From Eunapius fragilis (taxonomy: Eukaryota; Porifera; Demospongiae; Spongillida; Spongillidae), in contig OY811983.1 of assembly GCA_963681505.1 (NCBI GenBank), positions 6,569,001-6,633,000 of the forward strand: 64,000 nucleotides of DNA, in the 5' to 3' direction. Below are positions 9,796-19,127 of the stretch, piece by piece. The position numbers and the translations under genes are program-made. The first letter of the stretch is position 1; the number at the start of each line of letters is the position of its first letter. A model generated the notes under the pieces. It did no database searches, was not told the DNA's origin, and saw nothing but the letters and a program-made list of their open reading frames with translations.

Positions 9796-12303
9796 TTAAG
9801 CTGCGATAGGTTCCAGTTCTGTATCATTTGCCTTCATGGGGCGAATCGATATATCTCGGACCACACGATACTGGTCGCAGTTATTAAGATGTTCGTTTTC
9901 AAGTCGAAAAAAATTCCAAACAATTCGTCTTATTTAAAAAAAAAATTCTGTGAGAACAAGTCCATACTGAATGTGTACACTGACCTGAAAACTTCCATCA
10001 ACGCCAGGATTGTTGTTAGAATGGTGGCCTGCCATTTGGGACCCAACTGTCCTACACTTATGTTCAATGTCCATAGCGACCGCAATATTAAGTCCTCTAT
10101 TATAGCCAACACATACACAAACTAGAGAGGAAGACATGATTAATCAACTACACCCTCTTGAAACATGCTGTATAGATTTGCCATACTCAAAGCACCATTA
10201 CATGCCTGCACCCTCACACCATTACGTGCCTGCACCCTCACACCATTACTTGCCTGCACCCTCACACCACTATGTGCCTGTACCCTCACACCATTACGTG
10301 CACCCTCACGTGCCTGCACCCTCACACCATTACGTGCCCACCATTTACCAGGCTGTATGAGGTATAATGCGGATTACTTAGTTTCTTGCATATTGTTGCA
10401 GCCATATATGGACATTGCTGTGATGCGTGTTAGCTTAAAGTGGTCTGAGTACGTGTCCACACACTAAGCATCATTAAATACTCAGTTCACACCCTCATAC
10501 CATTACATCACTCACTTTAGGATATATCAATTCTTCTCTCAACTTGTGTTTCCCATCAAACAGTCCCCAGTCCTTCCTTATGTCCCAATAGAAGGTATAG
10601 CACGAGCTGACCATGGCAGAAATGATCCAGAGAGAGAAGAAGACATAGTGGTGAGCAGGCTGGACCGTAGCCCCAGAAACTACAAGGTTAGGACAATAAA
10701 TGATAGCCGCTATCTTCCTCCTACTCTGTTACCACTTAATCCCGATGCCAGAGAAGAGAACAAAACCACAAAGAACGAGGTGGAGTACTTCCCTGCGTTG
10801 ATCAGGTGGTCATAATTCCTCTTTGTTGAGTAAAACCTGCGAAGGCACTGGGCAAAACGAAACCACGCAGGTAGGACAGCCACCATAGCTCTAATGCCAT
10901 ATCTGGCTGAGCTACACTCATTATCATCTCCAAAGATGACGGAACAAATTAAGAACTCGACATCCAGAAAGACTGTCGACAAACTGTTCAGCTGGTCTGC
11001 AATCCAGAAGTCTGGAAAGGTTACATTGCAAAATGGGGCAGCGCATATGCGGCCCTGGGGAAGAGGAAAAGTGGGAGGGGTGATAAATGGGATGCAGGAG
11101 GCCTCACCAGCTCTTTTAGTAGCCATATGCGAGACTTGGGGCGAAAGATAGGCAAAGGCAGTATCATTATCCCCACTATGAGGCCGTAGGAGACCAACGG
11201 CCCCACAAAGGGTGGAATGTGAATCCAGTGTGAGAACACAAGCAAGTACCCTCCTAATACTGCCAGCACACCGAGCAGAGAAGCCACCTGTGAGAAGAGA
11301 GATAGGTAGGTGTGTTCCCCCCCCCCCCCCCTAATTTTTCCCGCCTACCTCAAATAACTGGATGTAGTTTAAGTTGTGCCTTGGGTCAAACTCAAAGATG
11401 AGGACATTGTTCACACCCCTCCTTCTCCAAATGTATGTGTTGATGGCAAAACCATAGAACCAACAGACCAGGATAAGGATTCCTCTCATCCCACTGACAA
11501 GGGCAGTAGTTTGTCCCCATGAGTTTGGAGGACGCAAGGCCGCTGCCACAAAGAGCACGATTAAGCTAAGAACGAAAATCCCAATGTAAAGTCCAGTTTT
11601 GAAGGTGTCCCAGTGGGATGCCTGGCCCTTAGCCTCAAGGGGGGGTACGCGTAGAGTCTTCATGGCTTTGTGGCGATTACCTCCCTCCAGCTTCTCTATC
11701 ATGGTCTTCTCTGATGTGGCAATCATTTCTGCTACCCTTGCTGATGTGTAGAACTCGGCAGTGCTCACCTGCTCCAAGAAAAACTTTTTCCCGCGATCAC
11801 TTCCAGCTAGCTTGTCAAATTTCTTCAGAATTTTTCTAAAACCTGTGTAATTGAGCTGTTGGAAGTTCTGGAGCAACGAGAGACCGAGATAGAATTCGCT
11901 GTAAGCCATCTTCAAGCTGCTTTTCGTGCTCTTTATCTTGCGCGGGGGTGGTCCAACGGAGCTGTTCTGAAGTTTAATCATTGTATCCACCTCTTTCTCG
12001 AGGTCATACAGCCGTCCATACAGCTGGGTCTCCCGCCCCTTGAAAAACATATTCATATCCTGCAGTTGCTGCGTTACGTTCTGGAAGAAATCCTCCTCAG
12101 AAGGGCCTAGCAACAAAGGCTATGTGCTCACCGCCACTCCCACAAATATGCCTCCTACCTGTACGGTCGCAGCTAGATTCTAATTCCTCTGATCTCTGCC
12201 GCCTTACCAATGCATAAATCATATCCTTCAACTCTTCGTAGTGCACGTAATATTTCTTCCATTCTGGCGTGAGATGTGACGAGAGATGCTCAGTAAAGCG
12301 CAT
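9796..12303 (-). CDS. XPR1: XPR1 phosphate exporter (SPX-EXS protein)
   Basis: Multi-exon plasma-membrane phosphate exporter, regulated by inositol pyrophosphates through its SPX domain. On the minus strand the SPX domain starts at [20 protein letters not shown] (12303) and continues in the exon ~12108-11340, with the lysine-rich signature [14 protein letters not shown]. Then come membrane helices with [19 protein letters not shown], and the EXS domain: [14 protein letters not shown] (~11050), [27 protein letters not shown] (~10800), [20 protein letters not shown] (~10580), [17 protein letters not shown] (~10100), [14 protein letters not shown]. The C-tail ends [13 protein letters not shown], shorter than in vertebrates. 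Start codon is 112 bp from that of DAXX (divergent); stop is 200 bp from RPL5 (convergent). Confidence 0.92.
10190..10345. repeat. Minisatellite, 24-bp unit, XPR1 intron
   Basis: About six copies of a unit like CACCATTACGTGCCTGCACC plus TTCA-type ends, one truncated, in the intron between two EXS exons. Open on both strands by chance. Confidence 0.9.
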
Positions 12304-12415
12304 TGTTATTGATGTCAGTTAATGCGTCATAGTAATATTGTAATTATCTCCATGCACGGTCATTTAGAACTAACTATTAATCAATTTATCACGTGGTTAA
12401 TACACAGAAGCTGGA

Positions 12416-13378
12416 ATGGCTACTCAAGAGAGTGGTTCAACGCCCAGCCCTGCCGCTGGACCATCGACATCTGCAGTGAATGGTGGCTGCATAAGGAACG
12501 GACGAAGGTACAGAGTGAAGGCTTTGGAGAAAAAGCTTGAATTGCTCGACCGTCAAATTCGTCGGTTCAATGAAGCAGAAGTTTCATTGGATGATATGAA
12601 GGAACCGTCAAGTGCGTATATAAAGGAACACCTTTTGAAGAAAAAGTTTGTGGACACATGGGAAAAGCTGTGCAAACTAAAGGGCATTGATTCCGAAGTC
12701 GGGATCGAAGACGAGCAAGCACAAAACTATTCCGGCACGCCGTACCCCGAAATCAACAGGCGGGTACAGCGGTTACTGCGAATGGACGAGTTTCCAGACT
12801 ATTTCGACATAGTCCAGCTAATAGAGCGGGCCAGCACAAAGCATTTCCTTGGAGTAAGTGTGGAAGAAAGGTCACACTTGTCGACCAAAGTATTTAAGGA
12901 TGTGGGAAAGGTCCTTAAGAAGCGCCGCCATAGAGACTTCGTGGCACATTTTGGTTCGCACTTGACCGACAGTTTCAAGGAGGCAAGTGACCCAGCACTT
13001 CAGGATACTGCACTGAGCGAACAGCTGCAGAGGCAGCTGAGGGAAGGGGAAGACAAACTTGCCCGCGTTTGTGAGGATTTTGCTACCAAGCAGGACAAAG
13101 ACGGTGATAAAACAGATGAAGGGGGCAGTGAAGAAAGTGAGGGCGAAGAGACTATGGAACTTGGAACTGATCGTGCTGAACTGGATATTTTGCCAGAAGA
13201 GAAGGTCCCTAGTACAAGGTTGCCAGAAGAGAAGGTATCTAACACACAGTTGCCTGTTGAAAAGGATCAGTATGGAGAAGCAGACACAACTGTTCCTGCC
13301 TCTGACAGTGATGACCAGGGTACAGGCTTGGAGCTTCCAGCGGTGCTGCCAGATGATATTATAATTATCAGTGATTGA
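12416..13378 (+). CDS. DAXX: DAXX-like H3.3 histone chaperone (short form)
   Basis: Intronless 320-aa protein. Residues ~30-225 match the DAXX histone-binding domain: RYRVKALEKKLELLDRQIRR, SLDDMKEPSSAYIKEHLLKK, GTPYPEINRRVQRLL, FPDYFDIVQLIERASTKH, FKDVGKVLKKRRHRDFVAHF, GSHLTDSFKEASDPALQD. In known DAXX this domain wraps an H3.3-H4 dimer and works with ATRX in heterochromatin. An acidic tail follows (EEGGSEESEGEETME-type). The last residues PDDIIIISD form a SUMO-interacting motif like the one ending vertebrate DAXX. The N-terminal four-helix bundle (ATRX/partner binding) is absent: only ~30 residues precede the histone-binding domain. Start ATG is 112 bp from that of XPR1 on the other strand. 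Confidence 0.88.
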   Translation: MATQESGSTPSPAAGPSTSAVNGGCIRNGRRYRVKALEKKLELLDRQIRRFNEAEVSLDDMKEPSSAYIKEHLLKKKFVDTWEKLCKLKGIDSEVGIEDEQAQNYSGTPYPEINRRVQRLLRMDEFPDYFDIVQLIERASTKHFLGVSVEERSHLSTKVFKDVGKVLKKRRHRDFVAHFGSHLTDSFKEASDPALQDTALSEQLQRQLREGEDKLARVCEDFATKQDKDGDKTDEGGSEESEGEETMELGTDRAELDILPEEKVPSTRLPEEKVSNTQLPVEKDQYGEADTTVPASDSDDQGTGLELPAVLPDDIIIISD

Positions 13379-13562
13379 AGAAGAATGTCGATTCATTACG
13401 CTAACGTATATATCTATCACTTATCTGACTATATTCGCATCTTTTCAAGATATGTAATTATTTTTCTGTTCGCGCCTACTCTGGGCAAAAAAAAAAAGAG
13501 CGGGAAGTTTCGTCAATAGATTAGGCGAAACCGCACTTTCACTCTTCCGGCCAGCAGGTGAA

Positions 13563-14574
13563 ATGGAGCGACGGCCAGTTAGGTCAGTGTTTATCTCCAG
13601 ATAAAACGTGCTCTCACGCTTCTTCGACAGCTAGGCAGAAAAAAGAAGTAAATTATCGCATAGACCTTCAGAACTCGGACAGCGAAGGTACGTCATTCAG
13701 ACGTGCCTACCAGCATCGCATGCTGGTTCGTACGTGTAGACGACTTTGTACCGCCTGCAAAAAAACAAAAAGACAAGCTAGCTACTGCTACTGCCAGAAC
13801 TAGTACTGTCCCCACAAAAAGGTTAGCTAATGGGGACGGCAGCGCGCATGATTTATGACGGGGTTCACTACAAGGTCATCGAGGGAGGAGAGGCAGTTTA
13901 ATAAAGAGCTTGATAAGGCCCTTAAAGCCTCTGTGGCAGAGGTGCCTGATGTTGCAGTAGCCCCCTCAGGGGATACCTGTGGCATTGTACAAAAGTACGT
14001 TGCCAAGACCACCGTTGTAAACCAGCAACATGCAGAGGCGAGCATTAATAAGGAGAGCACCTCTGCAGTGCCGGAGCATTTGGGAACACTCGACGTCGTC
14101 AGAAAGGAGGCGTGTCCTGAGGAGAATATCAGAGGCTCTCAGTATAGGACTGTCAGAAGTGTGTCACCTGCTGACCAGTCCAATAAGAAATGCTGTGACA
14201 GCGACCCTAGAGAGTCATCACACGAAGAGGATGAGAACAATAGAAGGCCTGAAAAAGACTGTGTGTCAAGTACGGGTGGCTGTGTAAGCAGCAAGGCCAA
14301 ATTCAAGGGTAAGGGCAGTGTGATTGTGCCTGAGAAGGCCTCTTCACTCATACCATCAAAGAGCACAGCCAGTATAAAGCCATCCGGTAAGGGGAACCTT
14401 GTGGTTGGCCACTGTTCTAACCATCTCCTCGTGTTAGGTACCAAGAAGGCTACTGTTTCTGAGGAGCAGTCAAAGCTTAAGTATTTAGGAGCCAGCCCAT
14501 CTGTTAGGGTGGGACTGTCTAGGAATATTCGCACAAAACCTCTTCATCCTAAACTTAAAATTGTCTCACAATAA
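13563..14574 (+). CDS. RAD51AP1: RAD51AP1-like DNA-repair protein
   Basis: RAD51-associated protein 1 promotes RAD51 strand invasion. Exon 1 (13563-13582, MERRPVR) and exon 2 (13635-13687, KKEVNYRIDLQNSDSE) match the family N-terminus KKPVNYSQFDHSDSD. A DDFVPPAKKTKR block at ~13740-13777 fits the next segment. The last exon (about 13875-14574) has QFNKELDKALKASVAEVPDV (family LEVALALSVKELP) and ends SVRVGLSRNIRTKPLHP, the conserved C-terminal RAD51-interacting region. Between the second and last exon the frame shifts at a doubled AGCT (~13775-13782): either the DDFVPP block is skipped by splicing, or this copy has a 4-nt duplication. The stop TAA lies inside an AATAAA. Confidence 0.75.
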
Positions 14575-14575
14575 A
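14570..14575 (+). terminator. Poly(A) signal overlapping RAD51AP1 stop
   Basis: AATAAA whose TAA is the stop codon of RAD51AP1. If used, the 3' UTR is almost only the 10-30 nt to the cleavage site. Confidence 0.5.
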
Positions 14576-14682
14576 CATTTAACTCATATCTGATTGGACA
14601 AACAACACACAGCACCACATAGTTGACAGATTGAAATATGCACAAGGAGAATACACACATACCACACCTTATGGTGATCCAG

Positions 14683-14688
14683 TTTATT
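14683..14688 (-). terminator. Poly(A) signal overlapping WDR47 stop
   Basis: On the minus strand this reads AATAAA, and its TAA is the WDR47 stop (14684-14686). It mirrors the arrangement in the convergent RAD51AP1. Confidence 0.5.
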
Positions 14689-16869
14689 GCAGCGCCCAAA
14701 AGCACGCTCTCTTTTGTGCCCCAGTTGTTGAAAAGAGTTGGGGAGATGAGTGCCACCTACACTGGATGACCTTGTCACCCTCATGACGTACAACCTTCCA
14801 TTCCATGGACTGGGTACACACCAGGGTGACCTGCCCATCATATGAACCAGTGAGGAGCCAGCTACCTTCTGGTGAGTAGCTCACAGACCTGCACTCGTCT
14901 GTGTGAGGTTGGACGGTAGAGAGAAGTGTCAGCGTCCTACGGTCGTACACAAGGCATTCACCAGCCAAGGTAGCAGCTGCGAGGTGCGTCTGGAAGGAGG
15001 TGAGTGAACCCACACCGCTGGGCAGCCTCAAGGTACCAGCCTGGGAGTGCTGCCGTGTGTCCCACAGTCGTACTGTCCTGTCTGCTCCCCCCGAGGCAAC
15101 CTGGGTACCCTCGAGGGGGCAGACTGCCAGTATCTCTTCGGTGTGTCCCAAGAAGGAATGAACACACTGCAATGATGCACACTGTGAGAGCTTCAGTGCA
15201 CAGTCCCCAGTCCCTCCCGATATCAGGTACCCATCTTCCAAGAAATTCAAGTCCCTCACTGTTCCATTGTGTACTGTTAGTCGCTTTGCTGCTTGGAGAG
15301 GGGCAGAGCCATATTCAATTAACTTAATGGTTTGATCGTTGGAACCAGATGCCAGAATTCTGTCCTGGAACCAGGCCAGGCAGTAGATGGATCCTTTGTG
15401 GTGAGCCTTTAGCTGCACTAGAGGCTCCAGTTCACCTAGGCTGGAGGGAGGTAGGGGAGTGCATTAATAAGAGCATGCACTAGACACTAATGGAGTGGTA
15501 CCTTTTGGAGGAGGTAAGTGGCTTTGTAGAGAGAATCCTCACCGTTCTGGAGTTAGATCCAACAGCTACCAGCTCTCCAGAGTGAGAAAATGCAACAGCC
15601 CGCACCACCTATTGTGGCAAATATCATAATATTGCTACTCCAATTGCAGCTCACCTGTGTGTCAGTGACTGTGCCCCTTAGAGTAACTGATGGCCACTCC
15701 CTGATGGCACCCTTTGAAGTGATGGTAGTGCAGTGTGAGAGGTGAGGTGTGTCATGAAGCCCATGAGTACCCAGAACATATGGAACTGGGGAGGAGGTAG
15801 GGGGTGGTGCCAATGGTATTGCATGCTTTGGAGTAGATGATATGTGCTTGTCGAGAGGCCTATTGGTGGGTGTGGCTACCATATGCTGAACAAAGTCATT
15901 TTCAAAGCGCAATGCACTGGAGTGTGCCGGTGTTGACGCGACCTTTAGCATGCTTGATACCACCACACCCTCGTCAGGACTATGTGCGTGTGGTGACTGG
16001 GGTCTGTTCTTGCTCGAGGGAGGTGGGGCCATGCCCTGTGCCACATGTGTTGTAGGTGTCTCAATGGTACAAAAAGTGGATGATGTTTTGTCCTCTCCAG
16101 GTTCAGTTGGACGTGAAGCGGTTGTTAGGGTGTGGGGGTTAACCTCTATCGACAATGTCGTAAACAGCTCGCGGCTGAATGCTGCGTCGGGAAGCTGCCG
16201 AATCCACGAGCCCAAATGGAGCGCCCCCAAGGGTAGTCCATGTCCGCACCTCTCTCGACATGTGTTCTCACACTCTTCAAACAGGCAGCCCTTCACCAGT
16301 AGCAGGCACAGGCGGTCTTGAGACAAAGGCGTCGAGCATGGTTTGTGGGCAGCTTTCACTTGACCAGGATATAGCACGCTCAGTAGTGATGATAACAAGA
16401 CGTGAAAGCACTGCAGACGGTTCCTGTATTTTTCACACTCGCTGTAGGTCTTATATCCTGAAGCTGAGGTGACAGGCAGGAATTGTTCCAGCTTCGAATA
16501 AACCTCCTCGCTCGGCTTTGTCGCCCTGAGCTCTTCGAGATGTTGCATCGCCTGCTCGAGTAACGAGTGGTCCCACGGCACCGCTTGCATGGCTTCGAGG
16601 TACTGCTGCTTTGTGACTTCGTAGCGGCATTCGTCATAGGCTTGCCTGTGCTCTGTGTCCGCCAGCACCTCTATGAAGTCGCGTACTTCCTTCCAACGAC
16701 CGTCCAAGGTAAGTTCGCGCAGAAACTGCATCTCCTCAGAAACGTCCCGAGGGTATATACCTGCAGACTTCTCTAGAATGCGCATGCATTCCACATGGCC
16801 ACTGTGTTCAAGAAAGTCCCTCACAGCGTTCAGGACGTCAGCTTCTTCGACCACCGTAGATGAGGCCAT
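14684..16869 (-). CDS. WDR47: WDR47 (nemitin)-like LisH/CTLH/WD40 protein
   Basis: Microtubule-associated protein of the WDR47 family. The N-terminal exon (16869 to ~15620) holds a LisH (VLNAVRDFLEHSGHVECMRI), then a CTLH (FLRELTLDGRWKEVRDFIEV), a GCLFEECENTCRERC block and a WIRQLPDAAFSRELFTTLSIEV block; all correspond to WDR47. A low-complexity Ser/Thr/Pro linker follows. WD40 exons lie at ~15604-15500 (VVRAVAFSHSGELVAVGSNS) and 15432-14684, including IYCLAWFQDRILASGSND, ASGGADRTVRLWD and VSYSPEGSWLLTGSYDGQV. Known WDR47 binds CAMSAPs and acts in neurons and motile cilia. Start chosen at MASSTVVEEADVL (16869), where homology begins; an in-frame extension to 16935 is less likely. Confidence 0.85.
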
Positions 16870-17101
16870 ACCGGTTACCCGGTAACAAGCTAATTTTACG
16901 CCCGTACTGAGTACGCAGCAAACTACGGATATCACTCAAGCAGCAATAAGGAAGTAGACTAGACTGGATTAACCAGTACGTGTTTCTATATATAATCTAA
17001 AAGTGAATAGCAAGACAGAGGAACCAACCTTTGAATGCTGGCTTCACCATGTTGTGTGTTGTGGTGCATTTGATTATTTATTTTTGAAAAAACTCTTCTG
17101 C

Positions 17102-17113
17102 GGCGCATGCGCA
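17102..17113. promoter_or_regulatory. NRF1-type site between WDR47 and STX6
   Basis: GGCGCATGCGCA, one base off the perfect palindrome, in the 389-bp gap between divergent WDR47 and STX6 start codons. Confidence 0.5.
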
Positions 17114-17258
17114 ATGTGGTTCATCTTGGAGTAACGTTACGCCATGGGTGTGGCTTGTATTATCTAGTATGTCGTCACCCCACTGAGACAGTGTGTATTT
17201 AGTACTCAGATATTAGCGTGCCCTGTAGTTTAGTAGTGATACATTTGTACACACCGCG

Positions 17259-17661
17259 ATGTCCCTGGAGGACCCATTCTTCGTTGTCAGAGAGTAAGTT
17301 ACCGAAGTGTTGGGTGAGCGTTCGGTAACTATTCACATTTCGTGTGTAGCGAAGTCAAACAGTCCATCGCTAACGCCCAGAATTTGTACTCACAATGGTC
17401 AGCACTTATCGAGGGCGAAGATCTGGCAAAATTACAAAGTGTGTCGACGGATCTGAGGAACTGTTTTAAGAGTATCGAATGGGACTTGGAGGACCTGCAA
17501 CAGACAATTAGTATCCCCCTTGTTGCTTGATGAGTGTGTGTTCTGTGCGCGCGTGCGTATGTGTCCTGTGTGCGTCCATACGTATACGAAGTGTGCCCCT
17601 CTGTGTTGCGGGACGATGTGCCCCCCCCCCCCCCCCCCCCCGCAGTTGATGTTAGATTGTC

Positions 17662-17708
<47 letters not shown>

Positions 17709-18964
17709 CAAGGATACATAGTTTCTCTGTGTGTACATAGTTGCCCTTAACTGTGGTAAGGCATTGCTGAAAGCAACCCTCGCAAGTTCAGGCTTGACCC
17801 TAGTGAGCTGGAGTCTCGCAAGCAGTTCATTCGTGACATACAAGCCACAGTGAAGGTAACAGAACGCTATTGTGTGCTGACTGTGGCATATGTGTGGTCA
17901 TTGTGTTGTGGCTGAGGGGTTACAGAGGGTATGTTTTCTGTTCCCAGAGGATCAGGGACCATATTGACAGTGACAGTTCTAATAGAAAGCTGGAGCAGCT
18001 GAAAAAGAAAGTATGTGTGTATGTGTGTGAGAGCTTGTGTGTGTGTGTTGTTTGTGTGAGAGCTTGTGTGTGTGTGTTGTTTGTGTGAGAGCTTGTGTGT
18101 GTGTGTTGTTTGTGTGAGAGCTTGTGTGTGTGTGTTGTTTGTGTGAGAGCTTGTGTGTGTGTGTGTTGTTTGTGTGAGAGCTTGTGTGTGTGTGTTGTTT
18201 GTGTGAGAGCTTGTGTGTGTGTGTTGTTTGTGTGAGAGCTTGTGTGTGTGTGTTGTTTGTGTGAGAGCTTGTGTGTGTGTGTGCGCATGTGAACATGTGT
18301 GGGGTCATGACACATGTTTTTGTAAGTGGATATGTATGCATGTGTCTATGTGCAAATGTAGTCTGACACAGATTTTTTTACCTGCTTGTAATAGTCTATG
18401 ATGGGCTCTGAAGAGAAAAAGCCTCGAGGGAAGTATGCTAAGTTGGAAGAGGAACTTGTGAGATCCAATCAGGACTTTATTGATCAACAGAGACAGCAGC
18501 AACAGGCATGTATTAAGACAAGCAAAAGGAAGTGATGTACTTATGTTGTGTTTGTAGGCAATGCTCTCGCAGCAGGACCAAAACATAGATGAAGTAGGGT
18601 CACATGTTCAGACACTGAAACACATTGGTGAGGCCATTGGAGATGAGCTGGACGAGCAGGCTGTGTAAGTTGGAATATGTGGAAGATAGATAACAGTGGG
18701 GGGAATAGATTATTAACAACCTGTCTGTAGCATACTGGAAGAATTTGATCGTGAGATGGAGCAAACAGAGTCTAGACTGCAGACACTAACTAAACGGGTT
18801 AACAAAGCCATTGCAAAGAGTTCTGGTAAGATTTTTAATCTTCCACACCTGTGTGCATTTAATCAGGCCTTCTGAATTCCACAGACAGATGTCAGATAAT
18901 ATGTATTGTTTGCTTGGTGCTGGCGTTGGTCCTGATTATTCCGCTATTCTTCATTCCAACGTAA
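17259..18964 (+). CDS. STX6: Syntaxin-6 SNARE
   Basis: 248-aa Qc-SNARE of the trans-Golgi/endosome. Exons: 17259-17293, 17350-17510, 17761-17855, 17948-18010, 18395-18505, 18558-18664, 18731-18825, 18885-18964. MSLEDPFFVVRDEVKQSIA and the hallmark SIEWDLEDLQQTIS match syntaxin-6/10 N-termini. ESNPRKFRLDPSELESRKQF follows. The SNARE helix is in exons 6-7 (GSHVQTLKHIGEAIGDELD), and a hydrophobic anchor (IICIVCLVLALVLIIPLFF) ends the protein. The exon 5 donor is GC (AACAG then GCATGT), the only phase-consistent choice. The intron after exon 4 holds a TG-rich minisatellite. The stop is 163 bp before the CDK1 start. Confidence 0.92.
17616..17705. repeat. Poly(C) run and (TG)n in STX6 intron
   Basis: A C homopolymer of about 20 followed by a pure TG run. 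Confidence 0.9.
18011..18285. repeat. Minisatellite, ~30-bp unit, STX6 intron
   Basis: About nine copies of a TG-rich unit containing TTGTTTGTGTGAGAGCTTGT. Open in two minus-strand frames; not a gene. Confidence 0.92.
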
Positions 18965-19072
18965 TGAGACTCCAGCACTGAACCTCATCTGCTGATGCAT
19001 TGTTTTTTGTGTTTCTGTTGATGTGTGTAATTCTTGTTAGTGCCTATCTGTTGATATTATATTTGCAGTCGC

Positions 19073-19082
19073 GCGCATGCGC
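19073..19082. promoter_or_regulatory. NRF1-type core GCGCATGCGC at CDK1 start
   Basis: Ten-base palindromic core 45 bp upstream of the CDK1 start codon. Confidence 0.5.
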
Positions 19083-19127
19083 TGAATATTTGAAATTGGG
19101 AGGGTTCGCGGCTGACTAATAGACGCA

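Noticed and set aside
17920..18341. His/Thr-rich minus-strand frames
   Set aside because: Antisense of the TG-rich minisatellite in an STX6 intron.
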